A DNA stretch of 54,326 bases from Pyrinomonadaceae bacterium (GTDB lineage: Bacteria; Acidobacteriota; Blastocatellia; Pyrinomonadales; Pyrinomonadaceae), in contig JAVEDE010000017.1 of the NCBI GenBank assembly GCA_030841105.1, forward strand, positions 1 through 54,326. Reading direction: 5' to 3'. Within the stretch, counting starts at the first letter, position 1. Each line of letters starts with the position of its first letter. Shown here one piece after another: positions 26,075-37,313 of this stretch. The notes beneath the pieces are model-generated. The model saw only the letters and a list, made by a program, of their open reading frames with translations, ran no database searches and was not told the DNA's origin. The position numbers were made by a program, and so were the translations under genes.

Positions 26075-26295
26075 TGGGCACACTTCCCGTCCTGAGTGGT
26101 CATGAAGTGGTAAAAGTGTTCGCGTCTTTTGGCTGGGAAGTGGCGCGGCAAAGTGGCAGTCATATAGTTATGACGAAGGAGGGCGCGACGATTACGCTTT
26201 CCATACCGGATCATCGAGAGGTTGCGAAAGGTACACTCCGTAGCCTCATACGCGCGGCCAACCTGACGGTTGATGAATTTCTGGCCGCGATTTAG
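26074..26295 (+). CDS. hicA: HicA-like mRNA interferase toxin
   Basis: 73 residues with the dsRBD-like fold of HicA: LPVLSGHEVVKVFASFGWEVARQSGSHIVM, with the catalytic His about 30 in the conserved GSH, then ITLSIPDHREVAKGTLRSLIRAANLTVDEFL. HicA cleaves mRNA independently of codon when not bound by HicB. The start ATG overlaps the hicB stop. The stop lies 22 bases before nuoG, so the toxin-antitoxin pair sits inside the respiratory operon. Confidence 0.9.
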   Translation: MGTLPVLSGHEVVKVFASFGWEVARQSGSHIVMTKEGATITLSIPDHREVAKGTLRSLIRAANLTVDEFLAAI

Positions 26296-26317
26296 AGCGA
26301 AAATCAGGTTACAAAGC

Positions 26318-28618
26318 ATGGCAGCAGAGTTAATCAAAGTCACGATCAACGGCAACCTTTATGAGGTGGAGAAAGGCGCGCGGCTCATAGACGTGTGCCG
26401 CGAGAAGGGGCACGCCGTTCCCTCCTTCTGTTACTACGCCGACCTCGCGCTGCAAGCCTCTTGCCGCATGTGCCTCGTGCGCATCGAGAAGATGCCGAAG
26501 TTGCAAACGTCTTGCACGATCACCTGCACGGACGGCATGAGCGTCACGACGGAGAGCGAGGAGATCGAGAAGGCGCAGCGCGGGATGGTGGAGTTTCTGC
26601 TCGCCAACCACCCGCTCGATTGCCCGGTGTGCGATCGCGGCGGCGAGTGCGAGTTGCAGGAGATGGTCTTCGACTGGGGCGGACTCGAAGAACGCTTTCA
26701 GGAGAAGAAAAACTACTACCCCGAAAAATTCCTCTCGCCCATCGTCGCCAACGACCCGCAGCGTTGCATCCTGTGCAAACGCTGCACGCGCGTCTGCGAC
26801 GAGTGGATGGGCGAGGACGCCATCGAGGCGGGTGGGCGCGGCGCGAACACCGTCATCGGCACGTTCGACGGCTGGCTCAACTGCTCGCAGTGCGGCAACT
26901 GCATCGAAGTCTGCCCGACCGGCACGCTGCTCGATGCGACCTATCGCCACCAAGCGCGCCCTTGGGAACTCTCGCAGACGATCACGACCTGCAACTTCTG
27001 CTCCGACGGCTGCCAGATGTCTCTCGGCTCACGCGCGGGAGAGGTGATGCGTTCCGTCGCGCGCGACCGCTACGTCAACGGCATCAACGGCGAGTTCCTC
27101 TGCATCAAGGGGCGTTTCGCGCACCCGTTCATCAATCACGACGAGCGCATCAAGACGCCGCTCATCCGCTACAAGAAGGGCGGCAAGTTGATCCCGGCGA
27201 CGTGGGACGAGGCCGTCCGGCACACGGCCGCGAAACTGCAAGAGATCAAAGCGGCGCACGGCGGCGACTCAATCGGCGTCGTCGGCAGCCCGCGCGTGAC
27301 GAACGAGGCGAACTACGCGCTCGTCAAGTTTGCGCGCGAAGTTCTCGGCACGAACAACTACGCGGCGACCGACGCCTTCTCGCTCGCGCCGTTCTTCAAA
27401 GCCTTGAGCGCGCCGCTCGCCACGCACCGCGACATCCGCCACGCCAAGACGATCCTCGTTATCGGCGGCGAGCCGGAAGAGTTGCAGCCGCTCACGGGGC
27501 GTCAGATTCGGCAGGCCGTCCGCAACGGCGGCGCGAAACTCGTCATCGTCAACAGCGTGCCGATCCGTCTAAAACAGGCGGCCGCGCAGTTCATCCACAT
27601 GAACCCCGGCGCGGACGACGCGGCCGTGCTCGCCTTCGCCGGAAGCGAATACGCGACCGCCGCGCACAAGATGGGCGTCGAGCCGCAGGAGTTAATTGAC
27701 GCGCGACGCATCATCGAAGAGACGACGGGCGATGTCGTCGTCATGTTCGGCGAGTTGAGCGCGACGGCGCAGACCGCGCTCGCCAACATCCCCGCGGCTT
27801 ACGGCGAACGCGAGGGGCGGCGTTTCCTGTTCCACCCGCTGCCGCTCTACAACAACAGCGTCGGCGTCCACGACCTCGGTTTGATGAACGGCGCGCTTGA
27901 CGCCGCCGGGATGCTCGACGCGGCGGGCACAAGTTTACGCGCGCTCTACGTCGCGGGCAGTTTCCTGCCCCGGCATCTCGCGGGGCGCGGCGACGCGCTC
28001 TCGAAGTTAGACTTCCTCGTCGTGCAGGAGATGTTCGAGACGGAGACGACCGCGCACGCCGACGTGGTGTTGCCCGCCGCCTCTTACGCCGAGACGGACG
28101 GGACGTTCACGAACAACAGCGGCCTCGTCCAACGCGTGCGGCAGTCAATCCCGCCCGTCCACCAGTCGCGGCCGGACTGGATGATCACGGACGCGCTCGC
28201 GCTAGGCATGGGCATGAACTTCGACTTCCAGTGGTCGGCCGGGAAAGTCTTTCTCGAACTCGCGCGCACGACGACCGCTTACGCCGGGATGAAGTTCGCT
28301 TTGTTGAAAGACGAGACGCAGCCCGTGCAGGCGCGTCACGCGATTGCGAGCGGCAATGATGCGGCCACGAGCGCGCTCGAAAACTTGCGCGCGACGGTCG
28401 AAGCGTTGAGCATCGAGGGCGCGAAGCTGACGGAGACGCCGCCCGTCGGCCACGAACTGTTCAAGCCGGGCACGCTGACGGCGAAGACGCCGCAGTTCCC
28501 CCTGCTCGACGCCGGTAACCCGAAGCCGCCGACGGTGCTCGTGTCGCCGCTCTATCAAATTTCCGTTGACCCGACCCTGCGCCGCGCGACCGTTAACGCC
28601 GCCAGCGCGGGAGACTAA
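26318..28618 (+). CDS. nuoG: NADH-quinone oxidoreductase subunit G
   Basis: 766 residues from ATG 26318. An N-terminal [2Fe-2S] domain (PSFCYYADLALQASCRMCLVRIE, TSC) is followed by the His/Cys cluster HPLDCPVCDRGGECELQ and two [4Fe-4S] motifs (CILCKRCTRVCDE; CSQCGNCIEVCPTG). A molybdopterin-oxidoreductase-like region begins with CNFCSDGC, four cysteines that may hold an extra cluster, as in some bacterial NuoG. The rest is the degenerate molybdopterin domain. The start follows a weak AGG. An open frame begins at 26270 but lacks the family N-terminus there. Confidence 0.96.
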   Translation: MAAELIKVTINGNLYEVEKGARLIDVCREKGHAVPSFCYYADLALQASCRMCLVRIEKMPKLQTSCTITCTDGMSVTTESEEIEKAQRGMVEFLLANHPLDCPVCDRGGECELQEMVFDWGGLEERFQEKKNYYPEKFLSPIVANDPQRCILCKRCTRVCDEWMGEDAIEAGGRGANTVIGTFDGWLNCSQCGNCIEVCPTGTLLDATYRHQARPWELSQTITTCNFCSDGCQMSLGSRAGEVMRSVARDRYVNGINGEFLCIKGRFAHPFINHDERIKTPLIRYKKGGKLIPATWDEAVRHTAAKLQEIKAAHGGDSIGVVGSPRVTNEANYALVKFAREVLGTNNYAATDAFSLAPFFKALSAPLATHRDIRHAKTILVIGGEPEELQPLTGRQIRQAVRNGGAKLVIVNSVPIRLKQAAAQFIHMNPGADDAAVLAFAGSEYATAAHKMGVEPQELIDARRIIEETTGDVVVMFGELSATAQTALANIPAAYGEREGRRFLFHPLPLYNNSVGVHDLGLMNGALDAAGMLDAAGTSLRALYVAGSFLPRHLAGRGDALSKLDFLVVQEMFETETTAHADVVLPAASYAETDGTFTNNSGLVQRVRQSIPPVHQSRPDWMITDALALGMGMNFDFQWSAGKVFLELARTTTAYAGMKFALLKDETQPVQARHAIASGNDAATSALENLRATVEALSIEGAKLTETPPVGHELFKPGTLTAKTPQFPLLDAGNPKPPTVLVSPLYQISVDPTLRRATVNAASAGD

Positions 28619-28621
28619 AAA

Positions 28622-28718
28622 GAGGGACGAGGGCAGAAGGGTGTGGGATGAATAAGAACGCTGTTCATGCAGTCGGCTTATTGATCTTCATCCCTCACCC
28701 TTCTGCCCTTATCCCTTA
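28622..28718. repeat. Inverted heptad-repeat element, GGGCAGA family
   Basis: Left arm 28622-28652 and right arm 28687-28718 are reverse complements at about 27 of 30 positions by eye (GAGGGAC / GAGGGCA / GAAGGGT / GTGGGAT against TCATCCC / TCACCCT / TCTGCCC / TTATCCC). A 34-base core separates them. It fills the nuoG-nuoH gap and ends 6 bases before the nuoH ATG. Confidence 0.82.
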
Positions 28719-28724
28719 ATCGTT

Positions 28725-29807
28725 ATGGACTGGAGCACACTTACTTCCATCGGTTTGAAGATGCTCGGCATCAACATCGCATTCGTGGTGGTGTTGATGA
28801 TCGTGGCCTACACGGTGCTGGCGGAGCGGCGCATTCTCGCGCTGATTCAGGGGCGGCTGGGGCCGAACCGCGTCGGCTACGGCGGCATCCTGCAACCGTT
28901 CGCAGACCTCTTGAAGTTCATCTTCAAGGAAGAGATCGTCCCCGACAAGGCGACGAAGTTCGTCTATTTTCTCGCGCCCATGATCGCCATCGTCGGCGCG
29001 TTGATGACGATCATCGTCTACCCGTTCGGGCCGGAGATGAACCTGCCGTTCATCGGCGTGGTCAAACTCGTCGTCGCGCAGTTCGACGTGGGGCTGCTCT
29101 ACGTGCTGGCGATCACTTCCATCGGCGTCTACGGCATCGCGCTCGCGGGTTGGTCTTCCAACAACAAGTACAGCTTGATGGGCGGCCTGCGCGCGGCGGC
29201 GCAGTTGATCTCTTACGAGTTGTCTCTGGGGCTGGCGCTCGTCGGCGTCGTCCTCCTGTCGGGCACGCTCGACCTCTATCAGATCGTCGAACAGCAGTCG
29301 GGCTACTGGTGGCTCGGCGGCGTCGTGCCCATTCCGCGCTGGAACATCTTCCCGCAGGTGCTCGGCTTCATCATCTATCTCATTTCCGCCATTGCCGAGA
29401 CGAACCGCGTGCCGTTCGACTTGCCCGAAGCGGAGACGGAACTCGTCGCGGGCTTCCACACGGAATACAGCGCGCTCAAGTTCGCGCTCTTCTTCATGGC
29501 CGAGTACGTGAACATGTTCACGGTCTCGATGCTGGCGGCGACGCTCTTTTTCGGCGGCTGGAATTTTCCGTGGCTCGATCTACTGGTCGCGCGCGGCGGC
29601 TTCTTGTTCGGGCTGTTGAGCGTCATCGCGTTTCTCGCGAAAGTTCTCTTCTTCCTGTTCTTGTACATCTGGCTGCGCGGGACGCTGCCGCGTTTCCGCT
29701 TCGACCAGTTGATGAACTTCGGCTGGAAATTTTTGCTGCCGGTGGCGATCTTGAACGTCGTCCTGACGGCCACGGTCGTGTTCGCGATCCTGTACTTCCG
29801 CGCTTGA
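28725..29807 (+). CDS. nuoH: NADH-quinone oxidoreductase subunit H
   Basis: 360 residues with about eight membrane helices. Motifs include RILALIQGRLGPNRVGYGGILQPFADLLKFIFKEE and IAETNRVPFDLPEAETELVAGFHTEYS, the acidic loop facing the quinone channel. It joins the membrane arm to the hydrophilic arm. The ATG follows TTAATCGTT with no ribosome site. The usual next gene, nuoI, is absent; nuoJ follows after 67 bases. Confidence 0.97.
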   Translation: MDWSTLTSIGLKMLGINIAFVVVLMIVAYTVLAERRILALIQGRLGPNRVGYGGILQPFADLLKFIFKEEIVPDKATKFVYFLAPMIAIVGALMTIIVYPFGPEMNLPFIGVVKLVVAQFDVGLLYVLAITSIGVYGIALAGWSSNNKYSLMGGLRAAAQLISYELSLGLALVGVVLLSGTLDLYQIVEQQSGYWWLGGVVPIPRWNIFPQVLGFIIYLISAIAETNRVPFDLPEAETELVAGFHTEYSALKFALFFMAEYVNMFTVSMLAATLFFGGWNFPWLDLLVARGGFLFGLLSVIAFLAKVLFFLFLYIWLRGTLPRFRFDQLMNFGWKFLLPVAILNVVLTATVVFAILYFRA

Positions 29808-29874
29808 ACTTGTAGGGCGCGGACTGAAGCGCGCGCTGACCAAGGGGTCGGCTGACGCCCTTTCGTTTTTGCTT

Positions 29875-30549
29875 ATGACGACTCTACTCTTCGTCCTGTT
29901 GGCGGGTCTGGCGATCGGTTCGGCCATCGCGATGGTCGTGCAGCGCAACCCGCTCTACAGCGCGATCTCCCTGATCGGCGTCTTCATCGCGCTCGCGGGC
30001 TTGTACCTGACGCTCGCCGCGCCGTTTCTCGCCGCCATCCAGATCATCGTCTACGCGGGCGCGATCATGGTGCTCGTCGTCTTCGTCATCATGCTCTTGA
30101 ACGTGGAGGAAGAGGAACACCGGCCGGTGCGTCTGGGCTACCTGACGGCCGTCGCGATCCTGCTCGCCGCCGTGCTGTTTGGCGAGGCCGGGTTCATCCT
30201 CTACTTCATGGGCAACTCCACGCTCGAACCGCTCGACCCGAACGCCGTCGGCAACACGTCGAACGTCGGCCTGACGAGTTCCATCGGCACGGGACTGTTT
30301 ACGAACTACCTGCTGCCCTTCGAGATCACGTCCGTCCTACTGCTGATGGCGATTGTCGGCGCGATGACGCTCGCGCGGCGCGCGGGCTTGCGCCCGACCG
30401 ACCTCGTCGTCCCCGGCGCGCAGGTGCTCCCGCGTCACACGATTGACCCGCGGGCGGTGGGCGACGCAACCGAAGTTGTGACTTCGACGACCGCAGAGGC
30501 CGAACGCGTGCTCGACCTTGAAGGCGCGCGGCACAGGCGCGAACAGTAG
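29875..30549 (+). CDS. nuoJ: NADH-quinone oxidoreductase subunit J
   Basis: 224 residues from ATG 29875 (an in-frame TTG at 29869 is less likely). It has five membrane helices and the conserved segments [52 protein letters not shown]. The C-terminal 60 residues are a soluble Thr/Ala/Glu-rich tail. The gap before it (29808-29874) is too short for nuoI and has no clear Shine-Dalgarno. Confidence 0.95.
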   Translation: MTTLLFVLLAGLAIGSAIAMVVQRNPLYSAISLIGVFIALAGLYLTLAAPFLAAIQIIVYAGAIMVLVVFVIMLLNVEEEEHRPVRLGYLTAVAILLAAVLFGEAGFILYFMGNSTLEPLDPNAVGNTSNVGLTSSIGTGLFTNYLLPFEITSVLLLMAIVGAMTLARRAGLRPTDLVVPGAQVLPRHTIDPRAVGDATEVVTSTTAEAERVLDLEGARHRREQ

Positions 30550-30563
30550 CGAGAGGAAACTTT

Positions 30564-30872
30564 ATGCCCGGTGTCTCTCTTTCATGGTATCTCGCGCTCT
30601 CGGCGGTGTTGTTCACCATCGGCGTGGCGGGCGTCATCATCAAGCGCAACGCCATCGCGATGTTCATGTGCATCGAGTTGATGCTGAACGCCGTCAACCT
30701 GACGTTCGTCGCCTTCTCCAGTTATTTCCGCGACGTCTCCGGCCAACTCTTCGTCTTCATCGTGATGACGGTGGCGGCGGCCGAGGCGGCGGTCGGACTC
30801 GGCATCATCCTCGCCGTCTTTCGCAACCGCGAATCGCTCGACGTGGATGATTCCAGCGTGTTGAAAAACTAA
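30564..30872 (+). CDS. nuoK: NADH-quinone oxidoreductase subunit K
   Basis: 102 residues, three helices, with the membrane glutamates of the proton path ([38 protein letters not shown]). A good ribosome site, AGAGGA, precedes the ATG by about seven bases. It is 14 bases after nuoJ. Confidence 0.97.
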   Translation: MPGVSLSWYLALSAVLFTIGVAGVIIKRNAIAMFMCIELMLNAVNLTFVAFSSYFRDVSGQLFVFIVMTVAAAEAAVGLGIILAVFRNRESLDVDDSSVLKN

Positions 30873-30880
30873 AACGGGTA

Positions 30881-30954
30881 AATCGTGAATCGTCAATCGT
30901 AAATAGAAGGAATCCGGTTTTATCTATTCACGACTCACGATTCACGATTCACGA
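30881..30954. repeat. Inverted heptad-repeat element, AATCGTG family
   Basis: Left arm AATCGTG / AATCGTC / AATCGTA / AATAG; right arm CTATTCA / CGACTCA / CGATTCA / CGATTCA / CGA. The core is only about 17 bases, so the arms could form a long hairpin in RNA. The same word family is nested inside the element at 37156-37309. It lies between nuoK and nuoL and ends 5 bases before the nuoL ATG. Confidence 0.83.
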
Positions 30955-30959
30955 ATCCT

Positions 30960-33323
<2,364 letters not shown>

Positions 33324-33331
33324 AAAAATTT

Positions 33332-34897
33332 ATGCTCCAGCGTTCGCTCTTAACTATCCTTGTCCTGTTGCCCGTCGCGGGCGCGATTGCCGCCGTCGCT
33401 TACGGCATGGCCGCGCGCCGCGGCGAGACGGCCGCCAAGTGGATCGCGCTCGGCTTCTCGACGGCGACCTTCGCGCTGTCGCTGCTGCTCCTGACGGGCG
33501 GCGGCTACGCCGACTCGGCCGCGTTTCGCTTCGAGCAGAACTTGCCGTGGATCGGGGCTATCGGCGCGCGTTATCACGTCGGCGTGGACGGCATCAGTTT
33601 GTGGCTCGTGATCCTGACGACGCTGCTCGTGCCCATCTCGATTGTTTCGAGTTGGCACGCGGTGGAGAAACGCCCGCTCGCCTTCTACGCCTTCATCCTG
33701 CTGTTGGAGAGCGCGATGATCGGCGTCTTCGTCTCGCTCGACCTGCTGGTCTTCTACCTCTTCTTCGAGGCGTCGCTCGTGCCGATGTTTTTCCTGATCG
33801 GCGTGTGGGGCGGCGAGCGGCGCATCTACGCGGCGGCGAAGTTTTTCATCTTCACGGCGGTCGGAAGTCTCTTGATGCTCGTCGGCATCATCGCGCTTTA
33901 CTACATCCACTTGAGACAAGCGGGCTTCGGCACGTTCGACTACACGACCTTGCTCGCGTCGCTCAGGAGCAGCCAGATGGTGCTCGGCCCTGACGCGCAG
34001 TTCTGGCTCTTCCTCGCCTTCGCCATCGCCTTCGCGATCAAAGTGCCGCTCTTCCCTTTCCACACGTGGCTGCCCGACGCGCACACGGAAGCCCCGACCG
34101 CCGGGTCTGTGATCCTCGCGGGCGTGCTGCTCAAGATGGGAACTTACGGCCTGATGCGTTTCAACCTCGCCCTCTTCCCCGACGCCTCGCGCTACTTCGC
34201 CTGGGTGATGATCACGCTCGCCGTCATCGGCATCATCTACGGCGCGCTCGTGGCGATGGTGCAGCCGGACGTGAAGCGGCTCGTCGCCTACTCGTCCGTC
34301 AGCCACATGGGGTTCGTCGTGCTCGGCCTGTTCTCGTTCACCGAACAGGGCATGCAGGGGTCGCTCTACCAGATGTTGAATCACGGCGTCTCGACGGGCG
34401 CGCTCTTCCTCCTCGTCGGCATGATCTACGAACGGCGGCACACGCGCCTGATCTCCGAGTTCGGCGGACTGGCGAAGCCCATGCCGTGGTTTGCGACGCT
34501 GTTTGTCTTCGCCTCGCTGTCGTCTGTCGGCTTGCCGATCCTGAACGGCTTCATCGGCGAATTTTTGATCATGCTCGGCATGTGGACGTCGCCCGCGCTC
34601 TCGCAGACGTGGGCGCGCGTGGCGACGATGCTTGCGGCGACGGGCGTTATCTGGGCGGCCGTCTACATGCTCTGGATGTTGCAGCGCGTCTTGTTCGGGC
34701 GCGTCAAGAACGAGAAGAACAAACGCCTGACCGATCTCAACTGGCGCGAAATGGGACTGCTCCTGCCGCTGCTCGCGCTGATGATTTACATGGGCGTCTA
34801 CCCGCGTCCGTTCCTGAATCGCTCGCGCGCCGCCGTCGAACTCGTCCGCTCGCGCGTCGTGGCGACAGAGGGAGGCGGCGTCATCGCGGAGAGGTAG
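33332..34897 (+). CDS. nuoM: NADH-quinone oxidoreductase subunit M
   Basis: 521 residues with about 14 helices. Motifs include YHVGVDGISLWLVILTTLL, FYLFFEASLVPMFFLIGVWGGERRIYAAAKFF, PLFPFHTWLPDAHTEAPTAGSVILAGVLLKMGTYG and VKRLVAYSSVSHMGFV. It is a proton-pumping antiporter-like subunit. It starts 8 bases after the nuoL stop codon. Confidence 0.97.
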   Translation: MLQRSLLTILVLLPVAGAIAAVAYGMAARRGETAAKWIALGFSTATFALSLLLLTGGGYADSAAFRFEQNLPWIGAIGARYHVGVDGISLWLVILTTLLVPISIVSSWHAVEKRPLAFYAFILLLESAMIGVFVSLDLLVFYLFFEASLVPMFFLIGVWGGERRIYAAAKFFIFTAVGSLLMLVGIIALYYIHLRQAGFGTFDYTTLLASLRSSQMVLGPDAQFWLFLAFAIAFAIKVPLFPFHTWLPDAHTEAPTAGSVILAGVLLKMGTYGLMRFNLALFPDASRYFAWVMITLAVIGIIYGALVAMVQPDVKRLVAYSSVSHMGFVVLGLFSFTEQGMQGSLYQMLNHGVSTGALFLLVGMIYERRHTRLISEFGGLAKPMPWFATLFVFASLSSVGLPILNGFIGEFLIMLGMWTSPALSQTWARVATMLAATGVIWAAVYMLWMLQRVLFGRVKNEKNKRLTDLNWREMGLLLPLLALMIYMGVYPRPFLNRSRAAVELVRSRVVATEGGGVIAER

Positions 34898-34934
34898 CAA
34901 GTTCGGAGTCGAAACATAAAGTTTGAAATTTGAA

Positions 34935-35519
34935 ATGACAGACATGTTGAAATCAGGCAGGAGATTCTATCTCGCCGCGCTGTTGTCGGTCTTGCTCTGC
35001 GGCGCGTTGCCGCTGCCGTCGTCGCGCGCCGGGACGAAGGATCAGTTCGGCATCAAGCTGAAAGGCGTTGACGGGAAGACCTACGACGTGTCGGCGATGC
35101 GCGGCGAGGTGGTGCTCGTCTCGTTCGGCGCGACGTGGTGCAAGCCTTGCGCGGGCGAACTGGAAGCGTTGGAGGAATTGAAGCGTGAGTACGCGGGGCG
35201 CGGCGTCCGGTTTCTCTGGGTGAGCATCGAGTCGGACGAACAGACTTCCAACGAACTGCTGCGCGACTACGCCAAGTTCCTGAAGATGACGATCCCGGTG
35301 CTGCGCGACCCGGAGAAGATCGCGTTCGCGCAGTTCAGTGAGCGCATCAGGCTGCCGATGGTCGTCTTCTTCGACCGCGAGGGAAAATTCGTCGCCCCGA
35401 AACAGACGGGGATGACTGCGCAGATCGAGGACTACAAAAAAATCGTCCGCGCCCGTCTCGACGCGCTGTTGCTTGCGCCGGAAGGCGCGGGCGGCGTCGC
35501 CGCGCCCACGCTGCCATGA
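34935..35519 (+). CDS. TlpA/ResA-like exported thioredoxin inside the nuo operon
   Basis: About 194 residues from ATG 34935 (TTG 34923 and ATG 34944 are alternatives; no ribosome site decides). A signal peptide or anchor (FYLAALLSVLLCGALPLPSSRA) precedes a thioredoxin fold with active site WCKPC (about residue 62-66), a conserved GEVVLVSFGATW strand and the cis-Pro strand LPMVVFFD. Such proteins reduce or exchange disulfides outside the membrane, often for cytochrome c assembly or envelope stress. It lies between nuoM and nuoN on the same strand, where no complex I gene is expected. The C-terminal 25 residues are a simple Ala/Gly/Pro tail. Confidence 0.85.
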   Translation: MTDMLKSGRRFYLAALLSVLLCGALPLPSSRAGTKDQFGIKLKGVDGKTYDVSAMRGEVVLVSFGATWCKPCAGELEALEELKREYAGRGVRFLWVSIESDEQTSNELLRDYAKFLKMTIPVLRDPEKIAFAQFSERIRLPMVVFFDREGKFVAPKQTGMTAQIEDYKKIVRARLDALLLAPEGAGGVAAPTLP

Positions 35520-35582
35520 ACAAGTTTCGGCCGTCGCCGTTCGCCGTTTGAATTTGACGGTCGCTCGTGCTGAGTTAAAAAG

Positions 35583-37160
35583 ATGAACCTGTGTCTCGCC
35601 ATGCAAACTGCTCAGGCCGTGTCGCCTGACATCAACTTCGCGCTCATCATGCCGGAGCTTCTCGTCTCGGTCGCGGGCGTGCTCGTCATGCTCGTTGACG
35701 CCTTCACGCGACGCTCGAACCAGCGTTGGGTGACGGGATTGCTCTCGCTCGTCGGACTCGGCGCGGCCGCGGCCGTCTGCGTTCTCATGTGGGACGACCA
35801 GACTACTGCGCGCGAAGCCTTCAACGGCATGATCGTGCTCGACCGGATGCGGCTCTCCTTCACGCTCGTCTTCCTCATCGTCTCGGCCTTGACGGTGCTC
35901 ATCTCGATGATCTGGGTAGAGTGGGAACACTTGCCCGCAGGCGAGTTTCATTCGCTGCTGCTGTTCGCCACGGTCGGCATGATGTTCATGGCTTCGGGCG
36001 GCGACCTCGTGATCATCTTCCTCGGCCTCGAACTGCTCTCCATCGCCACTTACGTGATGGCCGGTTTCCGCCGCACCGACTTGCGCTCGAACGAATCCTC
36101 GATGAAGTATTTCATCCTCGGCGCGTTCTCGTCGGCGTTTCTCCTCTACGGCATCGCGCTCGTCTACGGCGGCACGTCGCTCTTGAACGGCGGCGCGGGC
36201 ACGACCAACATCAAGGAACTCGCGCTCCGCGTCGGCGCGGAAAACGCGCTGGCCTATCCGGCGCTTCTTTACGCGGGCGCGGCCTTGATGCTCGTCGGCT
36301 TCGGCTTCAAGATCGCCACCGCCCCGTTCCACGTCTGGACGCCCGACGTGTACGAGGGCGCGCCGACGCCCGTCACGGCCTTCATGGCCGCCGGGCCGAA
36401 GGCTTCCGGCTTTGCCGCCTTCATGCGCGTCTTCCTCTTCGGCTTCCCCTTCATCGCCGCCACGACGAACGCCGCGCAACTCCACTCCGCATGGATCAAC
36501 GCGCTCTGGCTGCTCGCCATCCTGACGATGAGCGTCGGCAACCTCGCCGCGCTCGTGCAGAACAACGTCAAGCGCATGCTCGCCTATTCGTCCATAGCGC
36601 ACGCGGGCTATGCGCTCGTCGGCTTCGTCGCGGCCGGACAGGCGCGCGACGAGACGCTGCAATCGGACGCCATCGCCGCCGTCGCCTTCTACCTGCTGGC
36701 CTACGCCGTGATGAACCTCGGCGCGTTCGCCGTCGTCACGCTCATTGCGCGCAGCGGCGACCGTCGCACCGAGATCGAAGACTACAACGGCATCGGCTTC
36801 ACCGCGCCCGCGCTCTCCTTCGCGCTCACGCTCTTTCTCCTGAGCCTGCTCGGTATCCCGCTCACGGCCGGCTTTATGGGCAAGGTGATGGTCTTCCGCG
36901 CCGCGCTCGATCAAGGCTTCGTCGGCCTCGTCGTCATCGGCGTGCTCAACACGGCGATTTCCGTGTACTATTACCTGCGCCTCATCGTCGTGATGTTCTT
37001 CCGCGAACGCTCGACGGCTTGGAGCGCGCCCGCCGTGCCCGTCAGCGTCGCGCTGGCGATCATCATCACGGTGCTCGGCGTGTTTTATCTGGGAATTTTT
37101 CCGGGTCAGGTGCTGGACGCCTTTCGCTCCGCCCAACCCGTGGTCAGTCAATTAAAGTGA
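35583..37160 (+). CDS. nuoN: NADH-quinone oxidoreductase subunit N
   Basis: 525 residues with about 14 helices. Motifs include LELLSIATYVMAGFRRTDLRSNESSMKYFILGAFSSAFLLYG, TAPFHVWTPDVYEGAPTPVTAFMAAGPKASGFAAF and VKRMLAYSSIAHAGYALVG. Last gene of the nuo operon. Its TGA stop (37158-37160) is part of the first GTGACAA word of the following repeat element, so the reading frame may have been ended by the element. Confidence 0.97.
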   Translation: MNLCLAMQTAQAVSPDINFALIMPELLVSVAGVLVMLVDAFTRRSNQRWVTGLLSLVGLGAAAAVCVLMWDDQTTAREAFNGMIVLDRMRLSFTLVFLIVSALTVLISMIWVEWEHLPAGEFHSLLLFATVGMMFMASGGDLVIIFLGLELLSIATYVMAGFRRTDLRSNESSMKYFILGAFSSAFLLYGIALVYGGTSLLNGGAGTTNIKELALRVGAENALAYPALLYAGAALMLVGFGFKIATAPFHVWTPDVYEGAPTPVTAFMAAGPKASGFAAFMRVFLFGFPFIAATTNAAQLHSAWINALWLLAILTMSVGNLAALVQNNVKRMLAYSSIAHAGYALVGFVAAGQARDETLQSDAIAAVAFYLLAYAVMNLGAFAVVTLIARSGDRRTEIEDYNGIGFTAPALSFALTLFLLSLLGIPLTAGFMGKVMVFRAALDQGFVGLVVIGVLNTAISVYYYLRLIVVMFFRERSTAWSAPAVPVSVALAIIITVLGVFYLGIFPGQVLDAFRSAQPVVSQLK

Positions 37161-37309
37161 CAAGTGACGAGTGACAAGTGACAAGAGAAGAAAGTGAATC
37201 GTAAACCGTGAATCATGAATAGACTGAAACTGTTCTCCTCTATTCACGATTCACGATTCACGATTCACGGCTTTTCCAACTTGTCACTTGTCACCTGTCA
37301 CTCGTCACT
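37156..37309. repeat. Nested heptad-repeat element: AATCGTG element inside GTGACAA element
   Basis: The outer left arm (37156-37184) and outer right arm (37280-37309) are GTGACAA words and their reverse complement. Inside, 37193-37222 and 37240-37270 form a complete AATCGTG-family inverted repeat like the one at 30881-30954. The element overlaps the nuoN stop and ends just before the ATG at 37314 (TTTT between). Nesting shows that the inner family arrived in, or replaced the core of, an older outer copy. Confidence 0.83.
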
Positions 37310-37313
37310 TTTT

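Noticed and set aside
37215..37313. N-terminal extension of the hypothetical protein at 37314
   Set aside because: The extra codons are only translated heptad repeat (NRLKLFSSIHDSRFTIHG...), so the start at 37314 is preferred.
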